From Spirochaetales bacterium (GTDB lineage Bacteria > Spirochaetota > Spirochaetia > DSM-2461), in NCBI GenBank assembly GCA_016936555.1, contig JAFGXR010000001.1:1-64000 (forward strand): a stretch of DNA of 64,000 nucleotides. Reading direction: 5' to 3'. Of this stretch, positions 26,513-35,292 are shown one piece after another. Positions within the stretch are counted from its first letter, which is position 1, and each line of letters begins with the position of its first letter. The notes below the pieces were generated by a model, which was not told the origin of the DNA, did not search any database, and worked only from the letters and a program-made list of their open reading frames with translations. The position numbers were made by a program, and so were the translations under genes.

Positions 26513-26580
26513 AAACACTAATATGAGAAAAAAAAAGGCCGATTTTAGAAGGTAAGGACCAGATTTAAAGGAAGTTTTAA

Positions 26581-27000
26581 ATGTTTACAAACAATTCTTT
26601 TGGAAAGACAGTCGATATTCTCCAGCGGACCATGGATGTCAGTATGGTCAGACGGGAAGTGATTGCCAACAACATAGCCAATGCGGAGACGCCCAACTTC
26701 AAGAGAACCGATGTGAACTTCGAGGCTTCTCTGGCCAGGGCTCTGGCGTCGGAGAAAGAGCCGCAGGGGCTTGAGGCGAAGATGTCCAGTGAAAGGCATA
26801 TTCCTTTCAACAGGCCGGTGGATTATAAATCGGTTCAGCCGAGATTCGTGCTCGATTACCTGACCCAGACGAACAACAACGGCAACAATGTCGACATAGA
26901 GACGGAAACCATGGCGGCTACGGAAAACCAGATGATGTACGAGCTTATGACGTCGTCCCTTTCCAGCCAGTTCAAGCGGATCAATGCGGTCCTGAGATAA
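26581..27000 (+). CDS. flgB: Flagellar proximal rod protein FlgB
   Basis: FlgB is a 139-residue proximal rod subunit exported by the flagellar type III system. The rod signature REVIANNIANAETPNFKRTDVNFEASL is near residue 22 and the C-terminal helix ends SSQFKRINAVLR. It opens the flagellar operon. AAAGGAAG precedes the ATG. The upstream gap contains GCCGATTT, which resembles a sigma28 -10, but its -35 is poor, so readthrough from hslU is equally likely. Confidence 0.94.
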   Translation: MFTNNSFGKTVDILQRTMDVSMVRREVIANNIANAETPNFKRTDVNFEASLARALASEKEPQGLEAKMSSERHIPFNRPVDYKSVQPRFVLDYLTQTNNNGNNVDIETETMAATENQMMYELMTSSLSSQFKRINAVLR

Positions 27001-27014
27001 GAGGGAATTAAGAT

Positions 27015-27473
27015 ATGGGAATGTTCAGTTCGATAAATACAGCGGCATCGGGATTAACGGCGGAAAGGCTCAGGCTTGATGTTATCGCCGATAACATCGC
27101 CAATGCCAACACGACGCGCACGGCCGACGGCGGCCCTTACAGAAGAAGCCGCGTCATCTTCCGCCCCAGAGTGGAGCAGCCCTACTGGAGAAGCCCTTTT
27201 CTCCCCGATTCACTGGACAACAATATCGGGAAAGGCGTCCGCGTTGCCGAGATTGAAAAAGATTACGATTCGGAGCTGAGGCTGGTGTACGACCCGACTC
27301 ATCCCGATGCCATAAAGACGGGACCGAAAAAGGGATACGTCGAGTATTCCAATGTCAATACGGTCAGTGAAATGGTGGACATGATCGCCGCATCGAGGGC
27401 TTACGAGGCCAATGTCGCGGTTATGGACGGCAGCAAAAGCATGTTCAGCAAGGCGCTTGAGATCGGGAGGTAA
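27015..27473 (+). CDS. flgC: Flagellar proximal rod protein FlgC
   Basis: FlgC is the 152-residue rod subunit stacked on FlgB. FSSINTAASGLTAERLRLDVIADNIANAN is the rod N-terminal signature, and VEYSNVNTVSEMVDMIAASRAYEANV the C-terminal one. It lies 14 bases after flgB and 3 before fliE, in the same transcription unit. Confidence 0.95.
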   Translation: MGMFSSINTAASGLTAERLRLDVIADNIANANTTRTADGGPYRRSRVIFRPRVEQPYWRSPFLPDSLDNNIGKGVRVAEIEKDYDSELRLVYDPTHPDAIKTGPKKGYVEYSNVNTVSEMVDMIAASRAYEANVAVMDGSKSMFSKALEIGR

Positions 27474-27476
27474 ATC

Positions 27477-27815
27477 ATGAGTCTATTGAATCCGGTTGGA
27501 GCCGATTCGGCTTTCGGCGATGTGGTACAATTGAAGAGGAGCCGTCCGAGGCACCTGAATGAAGAGGGACTGATGACCGAAGCGCCGGCAAAAACGGGGA
27601 AATTCGGTGAGATGGTTGTCGATGCCCTGAACAGCGCCAATAATGCAGAGCAGAGCAGCGCGGGAATTATGCAGCAGATGATTACCGATCCTGATTCCGT
27701 TGATGTGCACGATGTGACCATTGCCATGGCCAAAGCGGAAATGGCAGTGAATCTGACAAAATCCGTGATAGACGGAGCGGTAAAAGCCTATAAGGAGATT
27801 TTATCCACGCGGTAA
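27477..27815 (+). CDS. fliE: Flagellar hook-basal body protein FliE
   Basis: FliE is the 112-residue adapter between MS-ring and rod. The family C-terminal block VDVHDVTIAMAKAEMAVNLTKSVIDGAVKAYKEIL is present, with FGEMVVDALNSANNAEQ before it. The N-terminal 40 residues are variable as usual. It follows flgC closely. Confidence 0.92.
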   Translation: MSLLNPVGADSAFGDVVQLKRSRPRHLNEEGLMTEAPAKTGKFGEMVVDALNSANNAEQSSAGIMQQMITDPDSVDVHDVTIAMAKAEMAVNLTKSVIDGAVKAYKEILSTR

Positions 27816-27819
27816 TCGT

Positions 27820-27849
27820 CCTTTTTAAGGGCATGATCACCCTTTAAGG
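27820..27849 (+). promoter_or_regulatory. RNA hairpin between fliE and fliF
   Basis: CCTTTTTAAGGG (27820-27831) pairs with CCCTTTAAGG (27840-27849) around the loop CATGATCA, with a small bulge. It stands 14 bases before the strong fliF site GGGAGGGG. No T-run follows, so it is more likely an mRNA processing or stability element than a terminator. Confidence 0.35.
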
Positions 27850-27871
27850 TTTCTTTCTTGGGAGGGGAGAA

Positions 27872-29581
27872 ATGAACGAATTTTTTAAACGTATAATTGA
27901 ACAGCTCAAGTCCTTCTGGACGAAATGGTCGGTTGTTCAGAAAATCATCTTTTTCGCCATTGTGGCGGTAACGGTTGTCGGGCTGGTTCTTCTGGTCAGT
28001 TTTTCCGCGTCTCCGTCCATGGTCAAACTGATCAACACGCCGATCACCGATGTGGAACAGCGCGACAAAATCATTGTCAGCCTGACAGAGCAGAATGTGG
28101 ACAGCAAGATTACGACCGACGGGTACATCATGGTTCCCGATGAAAGTTCGGCCAAGAAAATGCGCGCTATTCTGATCCGCGACGGTATCATCACCGATAC
28201 GACAGATCCCTGGGCCCTATTCGATGAGGACCGGTGGACTCTGACCGATTTTGAACGGAACGTCAATCTCAGACGGGCGATCATCGCCTCGATGGAACAG
28301 CATATAGAAGCGCTCGACGATGTGGATTCGGCTAAGATCACGCTGGTTATGCCGGAAAAGGAACTCTTTGTCGATCAGCAGGATCCCGTAACCGCTTCGG
28401 TTATCATCACGCCCAGACCGGGCAGTGATATATCGGAGAACAGAAAAAAAGTCGAAGGGATCGTCAAACTGATCCAGTTCGGCGTTCAGGGGCTTCTTCC
28501 CGAAAATATCACGATCATGGATTACTCGGGGAATGTCCTCAATGATTTTGAAGGGCTGGAAGATGCCACCCGCCTGACTATCGTAGAACGTATGCTCAAC
28601 CAGAAAAAAAGGCTCGAAGCCCAGTATATGAGCAAGATTCTCAGTTCCCTCAGAAATATCTATTCCCCCCAGAGAGTGGAAATCCTCAATATCGAAATTG
28701 ATCTGGAGTTCATCAACAAACAGGTGGAGACGGAAGAGCATTTTCCCATTACCATGAGAGAGGATGATCCCAACACGCCCTACAGTGAATATGAAGGTGT
28801 TCCCTCCATACTGGAATCGTCCCAGGCGGAAAATGAGTTGTTCGAGGGGACGGGATTCAATCCCGAGGGGCCTCCGGGGCAGGAAGGCCAGACGCCTCCG
28901 GCCTACCAGGATCTCTCCTCCCTGGTCGGCAAATACTCGAAAGACAATGAAATCCAGAACTTCGTGGTCAATACGCGCAATATTTCGGAAGACAGCAATC
29001 CCTTCCAGATCTCCCGGATCAGCGTGGCCGTGGCCATAGACGGCATCTGGAAAAAGAAATTCGATGACGGCGGCAAACTGGTCATCACTCCCGAGGGCAG
29101 TATCGACAGGACATATGTTCCGGTCAGTACCGAAGACCTGGCCATTTCCGAGAACCTGGTCGCCACGGCGGTAGGCTATAATAAGGGAAGGGGCGATGTC
29201 GTTTCCGTTTCTCATATTCCCTTCGATCGGACGTCGGAACACGAGGAAGAGGATGCAGAGTACAGAAGGCGTCAGCAGATACAGCAGACCGTACTGTTCT
29301 CCCTGATCGGTCTGGCTATTTTCGTTGTGGCGGCGGTCATCTTCAGGATCATTTCAAAAGAGATGGAGAGAAGGCGGCGCCTGCGAGAGGAAGAGCTGTC
29401 GCGGCAGCATCAGGCCATGAGAGAGGCGGCTTTGAGAAGCGCCGAGGAAGAGGGCATCGATGTGGAAATGTCGGTCCAGGAAAGAGCCAGAATCGAAATG
29501 CAGGAAAACGCCATCAATATGGCCAGAGAGCATCCTGAAGATGTGGCGCAACTTATAAGAACATGGCTGGCGGAGGAATAG
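27872..29581 (+). CDS. fliF: Flagellar MS-ring protein FliF
   Basis: FliF forms the inner-membrane MS-ring on which the motor assembles. The 569-residue protein has a membrane segment near residues 22-44 (VVQKIIFFAIVAVTVVGLVLLV), ring-building domains with LRRAIIASMEQHIEALDDVDSAKITLV, a periplasmic segment and a second membrane segment near 470-492. The C-terminal tail EHPEDVAQLIRTWLAEE is the FliG-binding motif. A strong GGGAGGGG site precedes the ATG. Confidence 0.95.
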   Translation: MNEFFKRIIEQLKSFWTKWSVVQKIIFFAIVAVTVVGLVLLVSFSASPSMVKLINTPITDVEQRDKIIVSLTEQNVDSKITTDGYIMVPDESSAKKMRAILIRDGIITDTTDPWALFDEDRWTLTDFERNVNLRRAIIASMEQHIEALDDVDSAKITLVMPEKELFVDQQDPVTASVIITPRPGSDISENRKKVEGIVKLIQFGVQGLLPENITIMDYSGNVLNDFEGLEDATRLTIVERMLNQKKRLEAQYMSKILSSLRNIYSPQRVEILNIEIDLEFINKQVETEEHFPITMREDDPNTPYSEYEGVPSILESSQAENELFEGTGFNPEGPPGQEGQTPPAYQDLSSLVGKYSKDNEIQNFVVNTRNISEDSNPFQISRISVAVAIDGIWKKKFDDGGKLVITPEGSIDRTYVPVSTEDLAISENLVATAVGYNKGRGDVVSVSHIPFDRTSEHEEEDAEYRRRQQIQQTVLFSLIGLAIFVVAAVIFRIISKEMERRRRLREEELSRQHQAMREAALRSAEEEGIDVEMSVQERARIEMQENAINMAREHPEDVAQLIRTWLAEE

Positions 29582-29582
29582 A

Positions 29583-30608
29583 ATGGCAAAGCAGGGTTCA
29601 ACCCATAAAGAAGACTTAACGGGAAGGCAGAAAGCGGCCATATTCCTCGTCACCCTGGGCTCGGAGATCTCCGCGGAGATCTTCAAGCACCTCAGAGAGG
29701 ACGAGATCGAAACGCTCACTTTCGAGATAGCCCGTCTGGAAAATATCGATTCGGAACAGAGGGATCTGGTGCTGCAGGAGTTCCAGGAGCTCATGATGGC
29801 TCAGGACTTTATTTCCTCCGGCGGTATCGATTACGCCAGGGAGCTTCTGGAGAAATCACTGGGGAACCAGAAAGCGGTCGATATTATCAGCCGCCTGACC
29901 AGTTCTCTCAAAACCCGTCCCTTCGATTTTATCCGGAGGACCGACCCGGCTCATCTGCTCAACTTTATCCAGCAGGAGCATCCCCAGACCATCGCCCTGA
30001 TCCTGGCCTATCTGGAACCGGCCAAGGCGTCGGTCATACTGGGGAATCTGCCCCAGGAAAAGCAGTCCGATGTCGCCAAGAGAATCGCCACCATGGACCG
30101 TACTTCGCCGGAAGTCCTGAGAGAGGTGGAAAGGGTTCTGGAGAAGAAACTGTCTTCTCTGTCTCAGGAGGACTACACGGCGGCCGGCGGTGTCGGGGCC
30201 ATTGTCGATATCCTCAACCTCGTCGACCGTTCGACCGAGAAGATCATCATCGAGTCCCTTGAAGAGGACGATCCGGAACTTGCCGAAGAGATCAAGAAAC
30301 GCATGTTCGTATTCGAAGATATCGTTATGCTCGATGACAGGGCCATTCAGAAGGTTATGCGTGAGGTCGATACGAACGAACTGGCCAAAGCCCTCAAAGC
30401 CGTCGATCCCGATGTTCAGGACAAGATATACAGGAACATGTCCAAACGGGCCGCCGCTCTCCTCAAAGAGGATATGGAGTTTATGGGGCCGACGCGGAGA
30501 AAGGATGTTGAGGAAGCTCAGCAGAAAATCGTTTCGATCATCAGGAAACTGGAAGAACAGGGTGAAGTCGTCATCGCCAGAAGCGGCGAAGAGGATGTTC
30601 TGGTATAA
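29583..30608 (+). CDS. fliG: Flagellar motor switch protein FliG
   Basis: FliG couples the rotor to the stator and transmits direction switching. LTGRQKAAIFLVTLGSEISAEIFKHL is the FliF-binding N-terminal domain, LLNFIQQEHPQTIALILAYLEPAKASVIL carries the EHPQR-like motif of the middle domain, and the C-terminal torque helix region includes DDRAIQKVMREVDTNELAKAL. The length of 341 residues is normal. Spirochaetes often have a second FliG elsewhere; this one, inside the operon with fliF, is the one expected at the motor. Confidence 0.95.
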   Translation: MAKQGSTHKEDLTGRQKAAIFLVTLGSEISAEIFKHLREDEIETLTFEIARLENIDSEQRDLVLQEFQELMMAQDFISSGGIDYARELLEKSLGNQKAVDIISRLTSSLKTRPFDFIRRTDPAHLLNFIQQEHPQTIALILAYLEPAKASVILGNLPQEKQSDVAKRIATMDRTSPEVLREVERVLEKKLSSLSQEDYTAAGGVGAIVDILNLVDRSTEKIIIESLEEDDPELAEEIKKRMFVFEDIVMLDDRAIQKVMREVDTNELAKALKAVDPDVQDKIYRNMSKRAAALLKEDMEFMGPTRRKDVEEAQQKIVSIIRKLEEQGEVVIARSGEEDVLV

Positions 30609-30632
30609 CAGAACCGCTTAAGGAGTTGAGTC

Positions 30633-31547
30633 GTGGCAAAAAGTGTATTCAGACCGCAGGAAATAGTGAATCTCACAGCGCAGAAGGTCAAAATTGAAGC
30701 TCCCGTTTTCGAAACGGAAGTGGAGGAAGTGGAAGAACTTGAAGAGTTTGAATACACGGGACCCACGGCGGAGGACCTGAAGCGGGAAGCCGATGCCTTC
30801 AAAGCCTCCTGGGAGCGGGAAAAGCAGGCCATGATCGAAGAGGCCCAGGCCCGTGCAGAGGCCATTATCCGCGAAGCCGAGGAGACCGCCTTCGAAGAGG
30901 TCCGCAAGAAAACGGACCAGGCCACGGCGGAAAAACAGAACGCCGAGGAAGAGGCCCAGAAAACCCGGGAAAGTGCCGAAGCCGAAGCGGCGCGCCTCCG
31001 CGGCGATACGGAGCGGCAGATCGAGGACTTTAAAAAAGACGCTTATGAGAAGGGTTATGAAGCGGGCCGCGAAGAGGGTTTCAAATCGGGCGAAGCGGAA
31101 GTGGCGCGGCTGATCGACCGGATTCATACGATCATGAATAAATCGATTGAAAAGAGGATCGAAATTATTGAGGAAGCGGAATCCCAGCTTATCGATCTGG
31201 TCCTGCAGATCTCACGGAAGGTGATCAAAGTCGTTTCGGAAAACCAGAAAAACGTGGTTATCAACAATGTCGTCCAGGCTCTGAGAAAGATGAAGAGCCG
31301 GGGTGATGTGGCTATCAAAGTCAATCTGGCGGACCTGGAGATCACCACGGAGCACACTCAGGACTTCCTGCGCATGGTTGAAAACGTCAAATCCATTACA
31401 GTTCTTGAAGATTCCTCCGTGGACAAGGGGGGATGCATCATCGAAACCGATTTCGGCCAGATCGATGCGAGAATCTCCTCGCAGCTTAAGGAAATCGAAG
31501 AAAAGATCCTCGATATCGTGCCAATTAAGACGGGAATTGAGTCTTAA
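30633..31547 (+). CDS. fliH: Flagellar export ATPase regulator FliH
   Basis: FliH is the stator-stalk protein that binds and regulates the export ATPase FliI. The 304-residue sequence has a very charged Ala/Glu-rich coiled coil (residues 45-150) with many small-residue repeats, then the globular FliH/YscL domain ([16 protein letters not shown] ... [27 protein letters not shown]-type end). The start is GTG at 30633 with AAGGAG upstream. It is 9 bases ahead of fliI. Confidence 0.9.
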   Translation: [304 protein letters not shown]

Positions 31548-31556
31548 GGGGGATTT

Positions 31557-32903
31557 ATGCAGATTCTGGAGAAGTATTTTACCGTTCTCGACTCGATGGA
31601 CTCCATTAAATGCACCGGAACAGTCACGAAAGTTCAGGGTGTCATCATCGAGAGTCTCGGCCCCGTCGCCGCGGTCGGCGAGGTCTGCAAAATCGAGATT
31701 CCCCGGGGGAACCGGGAAGTCTATGCCGAAGTGGTCGCCCTGAAAGGGGATGCCGTCCAGCTTATGCCTTACGATGAAATGCACGGTATCGAGCTGGGGT
31801 GCAAGGTTATTGCCACAGGTGAAATGCTCACCGTCAATGTTTCCGCTGATATGCTCGGACGGGTTCTCGACGGAAGGGGCAATCCTATCGATGACAAAGG
31901 GCCTATCCCCTGTTGTGATGTCTATCCTGCCATGAATCCCCCCCCCGATTCCATGAAGAGGAAAATGATCAAGGAGCGGATCGTCACGGGAGTGCGGGCC
32001 ATCGACGGTCTGATTCCCGTGGGAAGAGGCCAGCGGCTGGGGATTTTCTCCGGTTCCGGGGTCGGAAAATCGACATTGCTCAGTATGATCGCCCGCAATA
32101 CCAATGCCGATATCAACGTCATCGCCCTGATCGGGGAAAGAGGACGGGAAGTCCGCGAATTTATAGAGAATGACCTGGGGGAAGAAGGTTTGAAGCGGTC
32201 TGTCGTGATCGTCTCGACCTCCGACACGCCGGCTCTCTCCCGTGTCCGCGGGGCATTCGTCGCCACGGCCGTCGCCGAGTATTTCCGGGATCAGGGGAAG
32301 GACGTTATGCTCCTTTTCGATTCGGTGACCCGTTTCGCCATGTCTCAGAGGGAGATCGGGCTGGCCATCGGCGAGCCTCCGGCATCAAAGGGATACACGC
32401 CCAGTGTTTTCACCCTTCTCCCCAAGCTGCTCGAGCGTTCGGGAACGTCGGATAAAGGTTCCATTACGGGCATCTATACGGTTCTGGTGGAAGGGGGTGA
32501 TATGGATGACCCCGTTGCCGACACGGTCAGAGGTATCCTCGACGGCCATATTGTTCTTTCCAGAAAGCTGGCGGAAAAATATCACTATCCCGCCATCGAT
32601 GTGCTCAGTTCCATTTCGAGGCTGGAGCCGGCTATCACCAACCCCGCAACCAGAAGGGGATTCGGGAATATCCGGAGACTGCTGGCCCTCTATACGGAAA
32701 AAGAGGACCTGATCAATATCGGCGCCTATGTGAAGGGGAGCAATGACGAGATTGATGAGGCCATCGATAAAATAGGTGAAATCAACTCCTTCCTGCGGCA
32801 GGGAACCCATGAAAAGGCCGAGCTGGACAGAACCATGGATCTGGGCGGAGAGATCTCCGGCATAGATCTTTTCCCCGAGCGGATAATCGATGAAGAAGTT
32901 TGA
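31557..32903 (+). CDS. fliI: Flagellum-specific ATP synthase-like ATPase FliI
   Basis: FliI is the hexameric ATPase of the flagellar type III exporter. Walker A is FSGSGVGKSTLLSMIARN, followed by IALIGERGREVREFIEND, and the catalytic region is MLLFDSVTRFAMSQREIGLAIGEPP. The length of 448 residues is normal. The end overlaps fliJ by 14 bases. Confidence 0.96.
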   Translation: MQILEKYFTVLDSMDSIKCTGTVTKVQGVIIESLGPVAAVGEVCKIEIPRGNREVYAEVVALKGDAVQLMPYDEMHGIELGCKVIATGEMLTVNVSADMLGRVLDGRGNPIDDKGPIPCCDVYPAMNPPPDSMKRKMIKERIVTGVRAIDGLIPVGRGQRLGIFSGSGVGKSTLLSMIARNTNADINVIALIGERGREVREFIENDLGEEGLKRSVVIVSTSDTPALSRVRGAFVATAVAEYFRDQGKDVMLLFDSVTRFAMSQREIGLAIGEPPASKGYTPSVFTLLPKLLERSGTSDKGSITGIYTVLVEGGDMDDPVADTVRGILDGHIVLSRKLAEKYHYPAIDVLSSISRLEPAITNPATRRGFGNIRRLLALYTEKEDLINIGAYVKGSNDEIDEAIDKIGEINSFLRQGTHEKAELDRTMDLGGEISGIDLFPERIIDEEV

Positions 32904-33324
32904 GTTTTCCCTGCAGACAGTTCTGAATCTCAGGGAAAGCGAAGAGCGGGAGTGGGAGAACAGACTGGCCGCTGTAACCGGCGAATGCGCCAGACTGAGA
33001 AGAGATATCAGCGGTTACAAAGAGGAGAAGAACCGCTGTGCCCTTGAAAACACACTCCGCGATGTGAACAGTCTACTGGCCGTTGCCAATTATCAGGCCC
33101 TTATGGACAGAAAAGCCGATGAAGCGCGGCGGCAGCTCTCTCTGAAGGAAAAAGAGAGGGAAAGAGTGCTGAAAGACTTTATTGAAGCGTCGAAAAAACG
33201 GAAAATTCTGGACAAACTGAAAGAGAAACAGCACGATGAGTATCATCATGAGCGAATCAAATACGAAGAAAAAATGAACGATGACCTGAATATCTCCCGC
33301 AGGGCCAGGGTAAACGGAGGATAA
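32890..33324 (+). CDS. fliJ: Flagellar export chaperone FliJ
   Basis: FliJ is the central stalk of the FliI hexamer. The 144-residue protein is an all-helical coiled coil starting KKFEFSLQTVLNLRESEEREWE, the family N-terminus, with a charged second helix ending RRARVNGG. It overlaps fliI, as is common. In Borrelia the gene in this place is called flbA. Confidence 0.85.
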   Translation: MKKFEFSLQTVLNLRESEEREWENRLAAVTGECARLRRDISGYKEEKNRCALENTLRDVNSLLAVANYQALMDRKADEARRQLSLKEKERERVLKDFIEASKKRKILDKLKEKQHDEYHHERIKYEEKMNDDLNISRRARVNGG

Positions 33325-33325
33325 C

Positions 33326-33946
33326 ATGGCGAGTGCAGCCGGCAATGTCTTGAAAATATTTCTGCTATTGCTTCTCATAGCGGTATTGATTGTGGGAGGC
33401 GCTATCTGGTTCGATTACCTGGGGGTTATCGATGCCAAGGAGCAGCTGTCTCCCGTCACCTCACTCCTGGGGATTAAATCGCCGGAAGTGATTGAAGAAG
33501 TTTCCCAGCCTATCGTTCTGGACCGCGAAAGAATGAATATGCAGATCGAGGCACTCGACCTGCTCCGCGATGAGCTGGCTAAGCGGGAAGCGGCTGTCCA
33601 GCTGTCCGAGGCGGAAATCCTCCAGAAGCAGACGGAACTGGAAGAGAGGGAGAAGGCGCTGGACGAAAAGGAGAAATCTATTAACGATGCGCTGAACCGC
33701 TATAACAACAAGCAGACGAATCTGGAACAGAACGCCCGGTATCTGGAAGGCATGCCGCCGGAAGACGCCGTGAATATCATGATGAAAATGGAAAACCTCG
33801 ATGTGGTCGACGTTCTGAGAACCGCCGAAAGACTGGCTCAGGAGGAGGGGCGGAACTCTCTGGTTTCCTACTGGATTTCCCTTATGACGCCGGAAAAAGG
33901 GGCGGCCATCCAGAAGTTGATGGCCGATGAGCCGAAAACCAATTGA
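33326..33946 (+). CDS. flbB: Spirochaete flagellar collar protein FlbB
   Basis: The 206-residue protein has one N-terminal membrane segment (KIFLLLLLIAVLIVGGAIW), a long Glu/Lys/Leu coiled coil (LAKREAAVQLSEAEILQKQ) and a C-terminal MgtE-N-like block (LEGMPPEDAVNIMMKMENLDVVDVL). Architecture and position after fliJ match FlbB, shown in Borrelia to organise the periplasmic collar around the motor. It lies one base after fliJ. Its stop codon is followed at once by the foreign island. Confidence 0.88.
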   Translation: MASAAGNVLKIFLLLLLIAVLIVGGAIWFDYLGVIDAKEQLSPVTSLLGIKSPEVIEEVSQPIVLDRERMNMQIEALDLLRDELAKREAAVQLSEAEILQKQTELEEREKALDEKEKSINDALNRYNNKQTNLEQNARYLEGMPPEDAVNIMMKMENLDVVDVLRTAERLAQEEGRNSLVSYWISLMTPEKGAAIQKLMADEPKTN

Positions 33947-33949
33947 TAG

Positions 33950-34425
33950 GTGGGACTCTATTACTACGGATTCAGGGATTACAGTCCGGTGATGCAGAGA
34001 TTTACGACTGTTGATCCCATAAAAGCAGGTAGCAACTGGTATTCCTATGTGTCCAATGACCCTGTGAATCTGATCGATCCGTTCGAGTTGACGGAGAGTG
34101 ACTCTCAATCATCAACAAATCCTTTTGTGATATGGGCAGAAAAACCAAATGGAGCACCTTTGACTGATGCTGAAGCAGCTGTACAAACAGGCATTGGATC
34201 TGGAGAAATGGTACTCGGCGCAGCAGGTGTTGTTGTCTCGGGAACTGCTTCTACCGTTGGTGGTGCATATGGATTTTCCCATCGTTATGGGCTATGGCTG
34301 ATGGTGCAAATTTAATTAGTGAAGTACAAAATAATACCAAAGCTACACCTGGGGATATGTTTATTCAACTTGCAAGCACGTTGATTAATATGGGTGATAT
34401 TGATTTCGTAGTTCCGCTACCTTAG
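33950..34425 (+). pseudogene. Truncated, frameshifted Rhs C-terminal fragment
   Basis: Directly behind the flbB stop the frame encodes GLYYYGFRDYSPVMQRFTT, then DPIKAGSNWYSYVSNDPVN and LIDPFEL, the end of the Rhs/YD-repeat core that precedes a variable toxin tip. The tip (NPFVIWAEKPNGAPLTDAEA...) is AT-rich and stops at 34315. Another frame is open from 34270 and reads ADGANLISEVQNNTKATPGD through VVPLP to a stop at 34423-34425, so a frameshift near 34270-34297 probably split the tip. The rest of an Rhs gene is absent. It cannot be a working secreted toxin as it stands. Confidence 0.8.
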
Positions 34426-34433
34426 GAGAAATT

Positions 34434-34649
34434 ATGACTCAAACAATTATTGCGTTATCAGCATTTGTTATATTTGGTCTCTTTATCTCTATTATATCAA
34501 TACGTAGATATTTGAAGTTTCGAAATTTGAAAGATGATATGAAGTTAAGGAAGAAACAGGTAATTTCAAGCATAATTGGAATGGTTCTAGGGATACCTGT
34601 GACACTGTTCTTTATTTATGTTGTCTCAGTTCTTATTTTTAATTCTTAA
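34434..34649 (+). CDS. Small two-helix membrane protein behind the Rhs tip
   Basis: I do not recognise this 71-residue protein. It has two membrane segments (IIALSAFVIFGLFISIISI and SSIIGMVLGIPVTLFFIYVVSVLIF) joined by a basic loop. A good AGGAGA site precedes its ATG, which lies 9 bases after the end of the Rhs tip frame. In Rhs systems the next small gene is usually the immunity protein, so an orphan immunity role is an inference from position. Its base composition is AT-rich, unlike the flagellar genes. Confidence 0.6.
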   Translation: MTQTIIALSAFVIFGLFISIISIRRYLKFRNLKDDMKLRKKQVISSIIGMVLGIPVTLFFIYVVSVLIFNS

Positions 34650-34782
34650 TAATGGATTTGTATATGTTTATATTTTGAGCCCCGATGTTCTCAGAATGTT
34701 GGTTCTGGGAATCCAAAGGGTGATCTTAAAAGACCAGCAGGTCCAGCCCTCCGCCGTCGTGGCTTCGGGCTTAGACAAAATT

Positions 34783-34845
34783 TTCGTTTTAGTCAGCCGG
34801 CATCCGTGCCGGCGGTTCGTTCGCTTTCGCTCACCAGAAAACGAA
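34783..34845. repeat. Nested stem-loop with UCCG tetraloop
   Basis: TTCGTTTT (34783-34790) is complementary to AAAACGAA (34838-34845). Inside is a perfect 7-base stem, GCCGGCA-TCCG-TGCCGGC (34796-34813), closed by a four-base loop. It may be a structured RNA or a DNA hairpin of a mobile element. Confidence 0.4.
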
Positions 34846-34939
34846 GATTCTGAATCCATCGGAATAAAGCGCGCTTTGCTTGCATTGCACATTGTTCGAG
34901 GCTGCGAGTCTCGCCTCTCATCTGCAAGTTGTATAAATG

Positions 34940-34980
34940 CGGTCAGTTGATTTTGAATTAAGAATCAGCTGACCGTTTTG
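34940..34980 (+). terminator. Inverted repeat with T-rich tail
   Basis: CGGTCAGTTGATT (34940-34952) pairs with AATCAGCTGACCG (34963-34975), 13 bases with one G-U pair and a 10-base loop, followed by TTTTGCGTTTCT. It could terminate transcription coming from the flgB-flbB half of the operon. Confidence 0.5.
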
Positions 34981-35056
34981 CGTTTCTGGTTAAAGTGTAT
35001 ACTGTTACAACGGCGGCGGGATTCTTCGAAACCATCACCTTTTATATCCGCCGACA

Positions 35057-35099
35057 GATCCGGTCAAAAAACCTCATTCTGAGGATCTTTTACCGGATC
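35057..35099. repeat. 43-base imperfect hairpin
   Basis: GATCCGGTCAAAA... folds back on ...TTTTACCGGATC with 17 of 20 positions paired around a TTC loop. It has no T-run at its end, so it is more likely a palindromic repeat of mobile origin than a terminator. Confidence 0.4.
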
Positions 35100-35292
35100 A
35101 GTCGTTGTTTCAACTGGTATCCAGTCATGTGACCGGATTGAGAAATCCGCTCAACTCTGAGTGGGGAAGTCGCACAGAATCTCGGATATCGGGCGAGCTT
35201 GCGAGCGAACAGCCGCTAGGATACCGTCCGCTGATCACATACCCTTGATGTGTGATTATTAAAAAGGAAAAAACCTGTGAGAACAGATGAAA

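Larger units (their letters stand above)
34650..35292. other. Non-coding island segment with several strong hairpins
   Basis: No convincing gene is visible in these 640 bases. The segment carries three separate inverted-repeat structures (listed separately) and two copies of a GAGCGAA-type motif (minus strand at 34817-34833; near 35190-35205). The short ORFs in the track here lack ribosome-binding sites and protein-like sequence. It is probably mobile-element debris. Confidence 0.55.

Noticed and set aside
26519-26545. GCCGATTT (26538-26545), a sigma28-like -10 before flgB
   Set aside because: The matching -35 (TAATATGA at 11-base spacing) agrees at only about half of its positions, so I could not support a sigma28 promoter.
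28217-29242. 341-residue minus-strand ORF inside fliF
   Set aside because: It is a shadow frame of an unambiguous fliF.
34668-34892. Minus-strand ORF of 74 residues (KPEATTAEGWTCWSF...)
   Set aside because: It covers the nested hairpin, has no ribosome-binding site and its sequence is not protein-like. Treated as non-coding repeat.
34618-34950. 110-residue plus-strand ORF overlapping the small membrane gene
   Set aside because: The composition (Arg, Cys and Ser-rich) and the position across the hairpins do not suggest a real protein.
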